Positions 32,365-45,390 are shown, counted from the first letter of the stretch. The stretch is 64,000 nucleotides of DNA from Apophysomyces variabilis (GCA_002749535.1 MZZL01000405.1:558001-622000); one strand, 5' to 3'. Program-made: numbers and translations. Notes: generated by a model from the letters alone, not told the origin.

Positions 32365-35300
32365 ATGGCTGAAGTAAAAAATGAACAACAAGACGGGCAC
32401 AAGATCTTGGTAGAATTGGAGGCGAAGTTCAACGCTAAACCACGTTGTGCTGTTCAAGGCAATGGCACTCAAATTCACGTGCTTGCCATGTTTGCCAATT
32501 TCCTTGAACAATACCCATTTCCGGTCATCATCAACGCAGGCATCTTGAAGCTAGCAGATTGGTTTCGCAAAAGGTACGGCGAGAGGTAACAACAGGAGAA
32601 TGCATGATTTACAAAACGATCTTTAGCAATAACGTTATCAAATGTCATGTCTACAAGGTGTTTAAACAAGCCTCAGAGTTACACTTAGCAAAAGTTATAA
32701 ATATTGAAGAAACAGTGCGGCGCATTATGCCAGTGCTGGAAAGTAACGATCCTTGTGCTCGAGCTATCACTCTTCGGTGAGCGTTCAGATGAAGGGAAAA
32801 TGGATTATTCAAACATTATATTAGAGTGCTTGGTTGTATGTCAATGATACTGGCGGAACAGTTATACGTCCATTTTCGGTATAGATGACCCTACCAATTC
32901 TTTTATTTATGTGATTGTAGTATTCTAGAACGCCTGGAACTTGCAACGGAACGAGAAGAATTAGAAGCAGCTATCTGGGCTGGTGACCAGATCTGTTCAA
33001 GATCTGCTCGCTTTCCGCCTGTCATTTTCTCCAAAATCGTGACTAAGCTGAAAGGTTTGGGAACACTTCCATAGAGCGTAGAAATTGACGTCAACTAAAG
33101 ATACAGATACGACTATCGACATCAAGCTGAGACTGGTTAAGATTTTCAGGCATATGCATCGAGATATCGCTATGGCAAGAGAGGTAAGGAAATAAAGGCT
33201 TAAAGGAGAAAGAAAAAGAAGGGCACGAGGGAGACTAAGGACAAAAGGAACGCGTTTCGCTAAGCAGGATGAGTAGGCTAAAGAAACGTGTCTGGAACTG
33301 CTGAAACAAGAACATAACTGCGAACCATTGGTTATTGTTGTCCTTCGAACACTTACATTGTTATTAAGCGAAGCATTGATCGACAGAAATCAACAGGTAC
33401 ACCATTGCATGTCTACACGTTAAACTCATAGCCTACGATTCGTAGATTGACTTGCTGCTATCGTACATTATGAATGATAAAAGAGAAAGAGTGCAATACA
33501 GCGCTTTTCATGACTTGACATTGCTAGGAAAAAATGACCTTATGTTCGATCGATTGCATATGACGGTAAGTGATTGTTTTGAATAATAGAAATGAATCAC
33601 CCATTGTCTGTGCATATAGTCTCTGCTTCATGCTGTGACAATCATGTCGGCTAGCACTAGGCTTGAACAACGTGCCCTCAAATGTGCGCATGTCTTAATC
33701 TGGTCTCATCCTCGATTGATCACGCACTTATTATATGATCGAACGAGCAGTGATGGGGAAGCTTTTGTATCTTCGCTTAAAGTTTGCGAGGACAAGTTAG
33801 TTCGCAGCATCCATTCTCAAGGATACGCGCTGGTCGTTGCTTGTGCTCAATTGCTGTGTTCCGTTGTTCGCATAGCCCTCATACGAAAGGAGACAGCCGA
33901 CGAAATGGGCGTTGATAAATCTCTGACATCAGACGTATTTGGCTTAGGAGATCGTGTCATTGATTATATCCGTCTTGCCGAAGATAACCTTTACATTACC
34001 GTACCGCCTCGTAGGCAAGATATATGGACAGTAAGTCTACCGAGCTTTCTTCTTCAGTACTTGAACATTTTAGCTTCGAGAACTACTCAAAGTCAAATCC
34101 CGTATTTGCCGATTGATGAGTGAACAGGTGCGCGGTGACATGTTTCTCGAAGGATATAAATTACTCGCAACCGTCAATAACGGTAATCTTTTTGATTACA
34201 TAACTCTACATTCTCACTAGAGTTATTAGATGATTACACTTCTATTCTCGTGTCCTATCTATCATCCATTTACTCACAGAGTCTCAGCTCCGTTGATCGA
34301 TTTTTTGATCTGCTCACAAATGCGCTTCAATCAAGGAGAGAACGTCCTAAATTCTTTGTAAGTTGACTCGAAGTACTTTATTGTATCTAATTTTCTTTTG
34401 CGCAGATCAATATTGTTAGACTTTTCCTTCAAACCGCTAAACTGTCTCTCACAGAAAGGGAACAAGTATCTGATCGCTTAATGCTTCTGGTAAAGGAATA
34501 TGGTGGCTGGAACGAAGCGCGTCAACTCTTCACAGTCAATGCATGGGAGTTATATTGTCTTGGGAAGGTTGCTGCGAGATACGGTTGGTATAAAGTGATG
34601 CATCATATAATGAGTCCCTTGACCAACATGGTAAGCAGTGTCACAAATGTACATGGCTGACAGAGTTGGTTATAGGTTGAAACTGCTGCTTCAGCCTGCT
34701 GGTTAGGCTTCCTTTCGTCAATTGCTTTGGCTGAATGGAATATCTCACAATCAAGCGCGGATGCCAATATATCAACTGCAATTATCACCCACTTTCTGGA
34801 ATCTTTAACTCGGCTTAAGGTAATAACCGAGAAAGGAGGAATGGTAATAACGAAGACGTGAAGGCTTTTCAGTCGCTTGCACAACCTAGGCTTTTTCAGA
34901 TATGGTTCGTGCAGTTGCGTATGGAGATGATCAATGCCATCCAGGCAATGTTGACTATATTAGCATCCATGAATGGTGAAGTCAAGCCTAATGTAGTTGA
35001 AACCAAGAAGCTACAAAAACAGGTACAATTCTTTATTGCCCGTTGGCCGATATTTATCTTAGTTTAGATGAGACTATGCGCAATTAGTTTCCGAAAATTG
35101 ACATCACGTTATGATTTCACGGCACATTCCTTTTTCGGTATAGATCAAGAAGCTCTGGATGTCATTGAGTCTTACAAGATGTGTGCATCAGTGTGTGAGT
35201 ATGCAGCGCGCACGCTATTGGGAATAAGGTATTTTAAGTTTCTTAATTACTGTGCCTCAAAATAACGATACATAGCGATCCCGTAATTTGCATTGATCCT

Positions 35301-36166
35301 GAGCTTGTACCATTATATAATATGGCTGAAGTCATAGATCAAGAGTCTTCAAGCTCAGATTCTTCCACTATGCAGCAATTATGCATTGATTTCATGCGAC
35401 AAGTCATGAAATGGGAACAGTTCGATCACTTAGAAGAACATTATCGACAACTAGTAAGATACACAGTCCTATGAGATAGCTATACTCATCTACGGTTAGA
35501 GTTGTGCTGAAGATATACGCTTATTCAGCAGGAGGTTTCTTCAAAAGCCATTGGTTTTACCTCGTTTTTTTTTCCGGATTCAAAAGACCATGACTGTTCA
35601 AATGACTACGGAACCTGTATTAAGCCAACAAAATCCGATAAAGCTGCGAACAGGCGAAGACCTTGTTATGAAATTTGAAGGATTAATACAGCTTCCTTCA
35701 GAAAAGAGTAGGTGTACCCTTTGGATCCGAGAAATGGCTATTAAGCATAGATTTAAAACAGGAGTCCGTCGGAATATACAAAAGGCTGAGATTGTATGTC
35801 TTGTTACGAAACGAAGAGTGATACACATGGATGATTCTTTAGGAATGAACATGATCCTCGCTGATCCGCTTACAACATTGGCTGATGAGCGTGCACGGGT
35901 AAGTTAAATGCTGCTTGACACCAATAGTTACTGACTCATGGTTAAAATAGGCATTTATCCTCCAATCACCTACTGTATATACCACAGATGTGGTTAACTG
36001 TTTCTTCAGCTGTACTGGAACGCTCCGTCTTCCAAAATCTGGAAAACATCCAGCAGCCCAAACGGCTGGGCAAGAAGGGTGGGTGAACCTGTTTGTTAAA
36101 CTCATCGACAATTGGGGGCAAATCTGGACTATGGGACCTCAATATAGTGGGCGTATATGTTGGTAA
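32365..36166 (+). CDS. INTS7: Integrator complex subunit 7
   Basis: A subunit of the Integrator complex, which cleaves nascent snRNA and attenuates Pol II transcription. The N-terminus has FANFLEQYPFPVIINAGILKLADWFR, then SNNVIKCHVYKVF, EETVRRIMPVLESNDPCARAITLR and VLGCMSMILAE, closely following the animal INTS7 N-terminal heat-like repeats. Later exons: DIKLRLVKIFRHMHRDIAMA, PLVIVVLRTLTLLLSEALID, IDLLLSYIMNDKRERVQYSAF. The 33635-34123 exon is followed by many small exons (LFLQTAKLSLTEREQVSDRL, LMLLVKEYGGWNEARQLF). The C-terminal beta-rich part begins LRTGEDLVMKFEGLIQL and ends QIWTMGPQYSGRICW with stop 36164-36166. About 15 short introns. The order of motifs along the whole length supports orthology. 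Confidence 0.85.
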
Positions 36167-37387
36167 TCACTGTATGTGTAAGAAGAGAAGATCTACATAC
36201 TGTTTATTGAATTATATTTTAAGCTAATCTACAATAAATCTGGTGTCAACGAAGGAGCAAGCTTATATTAAAGAATGAGACAGTATGCGTTATAAGTTTA
36301 TAAGTTATTCGGGAAGTACACTTTACGTATATTTATTTGATCTCCCCATGCAGGCAGAAATTATCGACTTAGCGTAAAATACGAATTCATAATAGTCCCT
36401 ACTTACCCCGAGGGGCATGCCATCGCTAGTATGACGTGACGAATATGGGTTTTTGATGTACATCTAAGTAAAAGGAATGACTGTATACGTAACTTGCATG
36501 TAAGTTAAGTTTAAAAGGGTCTAAGGAAAGAAAAAGTGACAGTAGAATAAAAGACAAGTAAATGTAGAAGGGTTCGAGTAAATGATCGAATGAAATCAAA
36601 TAAAGTGAGCACCAGGTGTGGACTGTAGTCAAACACTAAGACTAAATGTCTTTACGGACGAGATTAACTAGGGTTCTGCATGGTTCCGTTTTTCTCAGCT
36701 CTTTGCTAGAACCGAACCAAACTGAACCTACCCAATAAAACTATAATTAAAAGGAAACTAATATAGAGAACCGTTTTATTTGGAAATAAAGGAGTATAAA
36801 ACCCTATATCAAATCGCTGTGATGAATAGAACGTATTTCTTATATGAAGTTTGATCACTATAGTTTGAAAAGTTTCCTACATCGAAATTGGCTTTGCGTT
36901 TTCATTCATTCGTAATTAACCGAGATGAACTTTGTTTTGTGCTTTACTGATTCATTCTAATGATAAAATGATCAGCATTTCATTGTTGCCAATTTCTGTA
37001 AGGATGTTCGTAAATTAGGCAGCTGTTCTAGCATTGTCAACACCAATTGAAGATTGCTTTTCAGCATCACTGCTCTTGCTTCTATACAAAAGTAATCACT
37101 TAGACTAACATCTTATAAAGTAATTAATGCTTTTAGAGTCTTGACTACATTTTCCTTTCGAGTGAAATACATCTAATTCAAAATTCTACTAATTAGCGTC
37201 AAAAGAAAATTGCTTTAGTCTTTTAGTTCCTTTACAATAAACTAACTTCAAGTCTAGTTTAGCTTTACCATATTTTTTATTACTTTTTAGTTCGCTTTAA
37301 TCTTAATTCTTTTACTATCACAGTTTAGTTTAATTCTAGTAAAAGCCTAAAGAAAATATAAACTGTGTATATCCTTGCCTAGAATTA

Positions 37388-37650
37388 GGGCTCGGAATTT
37401 GACCCAGCCCGACCGGATGTCTGCCAGCCGGGCCTTAGTGGGCTGGGTTCTGGGCCATAAAATTGACCCGCCCTATATGGCCCGCCCGACTTGGCCCACG
37501 GGTCAATGGGCCCATCTTAGTGTGATAGGCGTAGTGTGCTGGGCTCCGGGTTAAGACCTTGGCCCAGTCCAGTGGGCCATAGGTCAATATCCTGACCCTG
37601 CCCAGTTATGACCTGACCGGTTAAGGCCTGCCCATTTCAAGCCGTACCTA
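37388..37650. repeat. GGCCC-rich cryptic repeat block
   Basis: Within AT-rich surroundings, about 260 bp are dense in GGCCC/GGGCC, CCCGAC and GGTCA units in varying order and orientation (e.g. GGGCTGGGTTCTGGGCC, ATGGCCCGCCCGACTTGGCC, CAGTGGGCCATAGGTCAA). It is not a clean tandem array, but a degenerate one with units of about 10-25 bp. No frame through it resembles a protein. Confidence 0.6.
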
Positions 37651-38774
37651 GAATCCAAACAGATATTAAATTATTTACTATCATAAAGCAATTAATAGTA
37701 GGTTTTATTTATACTTTGCTTCCAATATAATGTCAGTGGATAAAGCATATAAGGTTGTTTTATATCTGATATAAAATAATAAAAATAGATTGCAAGATAA
37801 CTATACTTTATTTAATTCAGGTAAAGGGTTTATATAATTTTCTAAAACTTGCTGTTATATATGATTAATGTCTTTTTACTAAGCTGATTATTCTGATTTG
37901 GATATTATCATTGATCAATGGATAAGGCCAGAAAAGAAAAGAACTAAAAAGGTCTATCCGTCACGTGACTTTGGCGGTTGACGTGGCCTTTTTGCGGGTT
38001 TGTTGTTTTTGGCATGAAGTGCCATTTCTTCTTCCTTGCTTCTGATTGGCTTTTTATGTTTTGGCTCATTCCAAAAAATGACACATGTGGTGCTTATGTA
38101 CTGTGACAAGTAAGTACAAAAAGAAGTATGGAGGTAGAAATAACTAAAATAGTACCAGACACAAAAGTATAACAACAATAAGTGTGAATAATGAATTCAC
38201 AAAATATCAACTGTTTAAACAAAATACAATTGAGGGAGGGTCGGGTTAAGGAAAAGATATAACGAAGGGTAGTAGAAGAGAGTGAGAACAAAATAAAATA
38301 TATGAAAGGAAGATAACAAAAGGGAGTTCACCAAATAAACAATGTCACTTCAAACGATCTTAGCAGTAAAGATGAGTTCCTTAGATCCATTCTCAAAAGC
38401 AATCTCAAAGACACTCCAAATTCACTGTATCCAGAAAAAGATGTTTGCAAGTACAATACGGTTCTGGTTCTTGAGGTCCAAAAGGTTTCGCCAAGGAGAT
38501 TCCTTTTCCTCCTTTTTGCAAAAGAGGTTTTTTTCTTTTTTTCCTCCCTGGTGTCTTTATTTCTTCTGAAACTATTCGACCAAAGAGGGGAATTCATTAG
38601 AACTAACTTAAAATTGAAACCATACAAAACAGACGTAAACGCTAAGGACATGGGTTAGGAAAAGCATGCGATCACTGGGAAAGAATGGGAGGAAGGATTC
38701 AGTCGTGTTTTCCCAAGTTACACCAAATGACCATTTTGTCTGAGGCGGATGTGCGTGTACAAATAATTGATTGT

Positions 38775-38884
38775 GGTGTACCAACCAGGTCCGTAAGAGG
38801 TGTGCACGTAGAAGGCAGGTGTGCACCAAACGAAGAGCAAAGGTCGCGCACCTAGGCCACCGCGTGGTGTACCTAGCCGTGCAC
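38775..38884. repeat. Cluster of GGTGTRCACC-type palindromes
   Basis: Six related sites lie in 110 bp: GGTGTACC (38775), GGTGTGCAC (38799), GGTGTGCACC (38818), GGTCGCGCACC (38842), GGTGTACC (38866) and GTGCAC (38879). Similar GTGCAC sites recur at 39641 and 39655. This may be a protein-binding array or the foldback part of an old transposon. Confidence 0.45.
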
Positions 38885-39807
38885 TTCTTGAAGAACAAGA
38901 CAAACTTTCCACCATTACTTACTCCCAAAAGCTCCATCTTTTCATACTTTACATGTTGTTACTCGGGTAGTGAGGCCTGAAAAATTATCAGACAAGGTGC
39001 CAAAAATGACGCGTGTGGTGGTTGTATGGGGGTTGGAAGTACACGTTAAGGATAATAAAAGATGTTAGCAGAACAAACACTAAAAAAGGTATACAGACAA
39101 GAAAAAGATCTTGATAAAATATATATACTAAGCGGTGGCAGAAGGGTACAATGAAATACGATCTCAAAAGGCAATACAAAATATGACACAATAAGCCTAT
39201 TGCTAGTTACTTGTTTCAATGATCATCCGATGATCCAATGACAACAATAAAGAGGTTCACAAAGGGAAGATAAAAAAAAGGCAACCAACTGAATAAGTGC
39301 AATCTAAGCATAGAATGCCACTTGTTCCATTGAGCAGAAAAGGTGTGGTAAAATTCGCTGTGGTTTTTCCTATCGGATCCCACTATATTTATTTTCATTG
39401 CCTTCAGAAAACTAAGTTTGTCCTAAGGCCAAAGGCATATTAAGACTACCAATAGAAAAATGACGATAACAAAAAATACAAAAGGTGAAATTGTGTCGAT
39501 AGGTAAGGTCCATGGATGTACTTGAGAGACAGATGTCGTGTGTAATCCATCACGACGTGTTACACCCAGTTTTATACACTGCATTGTTAACTGCAGGATT
39601 GTTCAGTCGTTTTCGTTTTCCGCTCGCGCACCCCCTCTCAGTGCACCCCACTTAGGTGCACTACAGCTGGTGTAATTGTTGTGTACGTAAATCTGTTCAT
39701 CGTGAATACTCTGCACATTTCCTGTGATTTCGATGCCAATTCCATGTCGATGTTGGTCCTGTGTACGGCCGGAAAAAGTCGCCACACATCTTGTCCAAAA
39801 ATTGGAT

Positions 39808-39880
39808 GTCCGGTTGGCGTAGTTGGTTATCGCGCCTGTCTCACACACAGGAGGTCGCCAGTTCGAGTCTGGCATCGGAC
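39808..39880 (+). tRNA. tRNA-Val (anticodon CAC)
   Basis: A 73-nt cloverleaf. The 7-bp acceptor stem is GTCCGGT with ATCGGAC. The D arm is GCG TAGTTGGTTAT CGC. The anticodon stem CCTGT/ACAGG holds loop CTCACAC, giving anticodon CAC (Val, GUG codons). The T arm is GCCAG TTCGAGT CTGGC. Internal A and B box-like sequences (TGGCGTAGTTGG, GTTCGAGTCT) are present. No intron. A T-rich 3' flank (TTTACTTTT) could serve Pol III termination. Confidence 0.95.
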
Positions 39881-41083
39881 ATTTACTTTTACATGTTTAG
39901 GATTGTGCTTCGGGAATTTTTTTGTTTTTACTTTTTCTTTGTATATAGTTGTCTTTTCGTTGTTTCCTTTTTATGCCAGGCCTGATCTCTACTATCTGTG
40001 CTTGATCTCGGTCAAGTCCACTGGGATTGTAAGGTAGGAACAGACAATATAAACGGTGCGTAAATGAATCAAGATTTTATCCACTATCCACCTGTACGAG
40101 GACTTTATTTTCAAATATGAGGCATTGGATGTCCCAGTTGTCTTTGCAAAGATAAAGCTCTTTACTGCGATCGATATCTTCAGTAGAAAAAGTCTCTGAT
40201 ATGAAATAATTGCTGTGGTATGCGCCGTGTCAATTGCTTGGTCAGTCTTCGGTAGTGACACGTTCCTTCCTGGCAACGGTTAGATATATTAAATGAAAGG
40301 GTAATTAGAAGACCCCAATAAAAAGATGATGATGCTTATATTTGAAAGTTTTTTTTCTTGCATGTTAATTTCAATGATGCCGAGATGTTCAAGTATTCGG
40401 TATAAATAACACAAACAGACAATCGGACCTGTAGTGGCCCTTGCTAAGCACAACTTACAGCGGTCATTGTGTTGAAACGATAGTATGAGTGCTTGAAAAA
40501 TGCGACTAAAGTCCTATCAGTACCCAAATAAAGGACAACTGTTTACCCATAATGATAACAACAGTATACCAGCCACAATATCATCTTAACGTGGGATAGT
40601 CTAATTGCAACTCACGCTTGCTGATCGCTACCATAGACGCGCAATAATAATCATAATGTTAATTAATATATGATGTTATATTGGCATAAATTTATAGCAT
40701 GATATAAGTAGATGCTCTAAAGCACAGATGACAATAACCGTCAAGGCTTCTGTTCATCAGATACGAACAAAGGCCATGGAATATTTTTTGCTTACGGAAA
40801 AAGTTGATTGTCTTATGACGACACCGGATGAACATCCGTTTGTTCAAGCTGTCGTTGGCAACAGTGTTGCTGTATACATGCTGCCTATCCGCAAGCATCT
40901 TAGCGCAGGCATTGTCACTTGACAAGCAATCTTATGGTAAACAAATGTTTGACGAACGATCAAATAATATTTTTCATTATTATCCAAGTAAAGGCATAAA
41001 AGAGGCAACAAAACGAAGGATGAACGTAAAGAAGGATCTATGACAGATTTTGCGTGGGAATATAAGACAGATGTTAACTAATT
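39881..41083. other. Intergenic, tRNA 3' flank / Sla1 3' flank
   Basis: About 1.2 kb, AT-rich. Frames of 64-94 codons (39992-40276 -, 40692-40925 -, 40728-40922 +, 40828-41043 +) overlap each other on both strands without motifs. Nothing supportable seen. Confidence 0.45.
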
Positions 41084-44000
41084 CTACCAACGGTTATAAA
41101 ACTGTTGTTGCTGTGGTGGAACTTGGTTAGCAAATCCGGATCCATTAAACGCTTGCGCTTGCATTTGAACAAATCCAGTCTGCTGTGGCTGCTGGAATGC
41201 TATGCCTCACTGTCAAAATAATGAAAGATGAAACTTAAATAACTTACTTTGCTGTGCTTGATTGAATAGGCTAGGCGAGTTGGTATCCATATTCTTGAAT
41301 ACAGCGTATTTATCGCTTGGATCTACTTTTGTGTCAGTAGAGGGCTGAAAGATTTGAGAGTGTTCTTACTGTTCGCTTGCGAAGCCATTCCAAACTGACC
41401 GAATCCGGTAGTTTGCGGTACCTGACCATTAGCATGTTGTCCTGTCATGGATGCGAAGACCTGCGAAGGGGACGGGGCAGGTGCTGATGTTGGGTACTGC
41501 TGCATACCGGTCATCTGTGGTGTTTGGGATGGTGTATTACCGAAAGGTTTTTCGGGCGCTGCAAAATGACACTCAGTATCTGTATCAAGTACCGTAATAT
41601 ATACTTACTCGCGTTGGCCCAGGTTCGGGAAGACAAGTTCGGAGAATTCATTGATGATGAATTTAACTGACTTATTGGGGTTCCAAAACCTGACATCTGT
41701 TGTGGCTGTATACCAGTCATACTAGCAGAAGACGGTACCAGGGGTGCTGGAAGCACAGAAGAGAGAGATACAGTGGTAGAGGTAACAGATGGCGTCGGGT
41801 GCATACCCGTACACTGTGGATTTTGTACCGACTGCTGCAGCGGTACCTGCATAAATTGCATCCCAGTATTTGCTGCCTGATTGTATGGCTGGAGTTGTTG
41901 TGGCGGCAACTGCATACCTGTTACCTGAGGCTGTTGTTGTAGATTCACATAGGTCTGTGGCTGGGAAGCTTGAATCTGCGATGGTTGTACTTGCATGATA
42001 GGTGTTTGCTGCTGTTGCTGCATACCGTAAGCTTGAGGTGACACCGCTTGTTGTTGCATGACAAATGCTTGTTGTTGCAAAGTGCCACTGTTATGAGGGA
42101 AGGTCGCACTAGGTGTTGGCTGTTGAAGTTGAGGTACTGGGCTTTGCTGCGTAGCAGAATTGTTCCCGTTTGCCACGTTTGTCCATTGTAATAATAGCTG
42201 CGGATCCACCTTATTTTGTTGAGTTAATTGTGGTGTCGGACGTTGTCGGGGTGGAAGAGGCACTGGCGCCTGCTGAACTGGGGGAGCTCGAGGAGGGGGC
42301 GGAGGAGCTACTTGCGTGCTATTCAGCATTGGTTGGACATTTAAATTGTTCGCTGGAGGAGCTAGCACAGGTGCCGGAGGAGGAGGAGGTGCTGGAGGTG
42401 CTGGTGCAGACCAAGCTGCTTTTGTCTGCGCCATAGCCTCGTCAGCAGCAGTTTTACTAGAAGAAGGCGTGGCAATAGGAGAACTAGCGCGAGGAGCCCA
42501 TGCATCGTCTTCGAATCCAACATGAGAAGTCTGCCTGTTACTAGCAGGTTGCTGTGGCAATGCAATAGCAGATGGGGTTGATGGTAAGGCGGGTGATACA
42601 GGAGCTGCAGGTGATGGTTTGAGCGGTTCAGTGCTTAATTGACTTTTTATCTTTTCTAGAATGTCAGAATTGACATCCTTTGGTGCTGCATTGGAAGGAG
42701 TAGGCCGTCCAGTCCCTAATACGGTTACTTAGTTGGCTTCCTAATAATGTCAACCCAAAAAAATTTACCACGACGCTGCAATCCAACGCTTCGTTGTGCT
42801 GGAGAGTTAGATCCCTTATTCTCTTCCTCTTGTAGTTGCCTAGCCAATCGTTCATCTTGTTCAATTTGCCATTGGACATTATCGGAGGAAGTAGATCCTT
42901 GGGCGTAGTAACCATCATCCTCTGCTTCAGCACCATCATCGATAATACTCGTCGCGCCAAATGTTACAGTCTTCTTTCCTTTGTGTGCAGTTTTCCTCGT
43001 GTCCTCATCATCCGACAGCGGCTCTGCAACTTCCGTTTCAATAAATCGCTGCAAACGTTGAACATGCCTTTCCGTCATTCCAAGCGACTTCATCTGACGA
43101 TGGGTTAATTTCTGTACATCATTTTCACCAAGCCCTTCAGCTTGGAATGACGTAGCATAACGCAAAGAACTTTGCATCGGAATGTTCGCCTTGGTGAAAT
43201 AATCGAACCAATCCCAGTCTTTTTTCGCGCGATCCGTTTCGGCACTCTTCGAAGCCAAATGGGCGAGAGGAATATTGTCGTTCCTGTCCTCTAGCAGCTT
43301 CAAACCAGATTCGCGTTCTATGAATCGGATATCTTCAATGCACATTTTTTGGACTGGCACGTCAATTTTAACGCCATTCGTCTTGTGCAATCTGATCTTG
43401 CCATTGTGCACCGCCAAAAACTGCGCTTCTACCTTAAACGCACCAGTACGATCTGTCCAGACTCTCACCTTTGCTGGATCAGGTTCTACGGGACAGTTAT
43501 AAATGGTTATGCTGCTACACATTACTTACTGCCTGAGTCGTGAGGTTGTTTGGGACGTTCTGACGTAGCAGCATTATCTATTGGAAGGGGTGAGCTGCAC
43601 ATAATGATAAGATTGATAAAACTTACCAGCGGATACAGACCTAGTAGGCTGTGACTTGACAGGGGGAGGAGGAGCAGGAATTTGACTACGCCCTATAAGA
43701 TGTTTGTTAGCTTATATGTGGTCTCTGTCGCTATCTTCCTACTTGGCGAAGCGCTGCCCTGAATCGGCGGAGGACTAACCACGGCCGCTGCCGAGCGCTA
43801 ACAATCATATGTCAAAAACCAAACATTGTTATGTTAGCTAGAGTCACTTACGGCTGCGAGTCGTTTCGCATCGAGCTCTCTCTGCTTTGCTTCTTCCTGC
43901 ATTTTCCTTCGTCTTTCAGCTTCCAGCTGTCTATTTCTTTCTTTTTCTTCCTCCATTCTCTGTCTTTCTCTTTCTTCTTCTTCCCGCCGTCTGTTCAAGG

Positions 44001-45390
44001 CAGCGACGTTTTCGGCTTCAATCCTTTGACGTTCAGCCTCCTCTAACTCCTGTTTTCGAAGCATTTCGTCTTCAGCAGCCAACTGGGCTTCATATTCATC
44101 TTGAAATTTAACGTACGTCATCGGTACGATTCCTGTCGAGCCATCCTTGTGTTCAATAGTCCACCACTCATTGCTGCTGACATAGTCTGTAACAAGCACT
44201 TGTTCCATTGTTTTAACCGATATTTCCCCCTCGCCTTCAGCCTCAAAGTCATACAGAACAATAGCCCATTTCGGTTCACAGGCAGCATCAGGTATTTCCG
44301 ATTCAGGTTCTGGCTCAGCTGTGGATTCGTGTATCAGGTTAGACTGGTCGATTTGGCGGTATGATGCGGCTTCCTCCATAAACTGGGTATCATGGGTAAT
44401 ATGCGATTGTTCGGTGGAGGGAGGTATAGGTGTAGAAACTGTCGGATTTCCGGTACTCGCTGTCAGCTTAGATTCTTCGATTTTGGCAATCACAGCCTTT
44501 GCTTCAGACTTGGACGAAGCTTGGAAATTCAGAACTGTTTTCGTGGCATCACCGATCTCGATATAAAGATTTTTCCCATCCTGAGAGTAATTTGTAACAT
44601 CCAAGATGGCGAACTGACGCACAGGGGAGACTTTATCCGTCTCGCTACCGTAACACAGCATGCCGTTTCCGACTAGAAGGTTTCCTTTGCTTTTTTTCTT
44701 TTTCTTTTTCTCGGTGTCGTATTCATTGACAGACCACGATACGGCTTCGTCGATTGTATTGAGCGTGCGGGATTTTTCGGGAGTTGCAGTCTATACAAGA
44801 TCTGTCAATCACGCATTATGGTTTGGCTCAAAGATACAGTACCAGAGGCGAAGGGGAAACAGAGGCTGGTGGATGACCATCAGTCAATCCTCCGTTCGTA
44901 GTCGATGCTTCTTCGCGGTCATTTATCTAACAACGGGTTGGAATCACTGACATACAGATGTTACAGTACCTCCTCGATATAGTTACTAGGTACCAACCCG
45001 ATATGGCCTTGCTTAGATTTGACAAGGAACCAATCTGGGTCATCATTCTCGTAAAGGATTAGGAGATCATCTTCTTTAATTGTAAGTTCCTCCTCTTGTT
45101 GGGCTTGATAATCATACAGGGCTTTCACAGCACCGATAGAATCAGCCTAACAGGATATTTTAACGTTCATTCCGTAGGGGAAATAGATGCCCCACCTCTG
45201 TGATATAATTAGCGGGTATTAATCCCACGGGGCCGATCTGTTCGAGAGAAGGTATTTTGAGCTGTGCTTTCCACCAATCGTCATCGTCTTTTTCGAGGAT
45301 GTATAGAATGTCGTCTTCTTTGAAAGTTAATTCTTCCTCCGTTTGAGCATCATAGTCATAAAGTGCTTTGCAGATGGTGATGTATTTCAT
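41084..45390 (-). CDS. SLA1: Sla1, endocytic actin-regulatory scaffold
   Basis: Links cargo, clathrin and Las17/WASP at cortical actin patches. Three SH3 domains: the first from the start (MKYITICKALYDYDAQTEEELTF...GLIPANYITEV). The second is near 45130-44975 (VKALYDYQAQQEEEL...VPSNYIEE). The third is at about 44270-44100 (WAIVLYDFEAEGEGEISV...IVPMTYVKF), followed by a charged coiled coil (REEEERERQRMEEEKERNRQ). Next the SHD1 domain (RVWTDRTGAFKVEAQFLAVHNGKIRL, ~43450) and the SAM-like SHD2 (DWFDYFTKANI...LTHRQMKSLGMTERHVQRLQRF). A long Pro/Gln-rich tail has repeated TGMQ-like motifs, ending QQQQFYNRW with stop 41084-41086. This is the standard Sla1 architecture. Several introns, notably between the SH3 domains. 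Confidence 0.94.

Larger units (their letters stand above)
36167..39807. other. Large gene-poor island
   Basis: About 3.6 kb without a supportable gene. It is AT-rich apart from a GGCCC-rich block (37388-37650) and a palindrome cluster (38775-38884), listed separately. Minus-strand frames at 37954-38178 (ending in a basic stretch, NKPAKRPRQPPKSRDG) and 38608-38937 have no recognised domain. An imperfect ~29-bp direct repeat pair (38072-38100 and 38999-39027) suggests old repeat copies. Confidence 0.4.

Noticed and set aside
37388..37650. CRISPR-like array or rRNA fragment
   Set aside because: Units are irregular in length and order with no constant repeat and spacer, and the sequence does not match conserved rRNA cores I know.
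39603..39875. Minus-strand 90-aa frame starting MPDSNWRPPVCETGA
   Set aside because: It is antisense to tRNA-Val; this peptide is a well-known artefact of translating tRNA genes.
42170..42436. Plus-strand Glu/Ala-rich frames opposite the Sla1 proline/glutamine tail
   Set aside because: Low-complexity antisense of Pro/Gln codons in Sla1.
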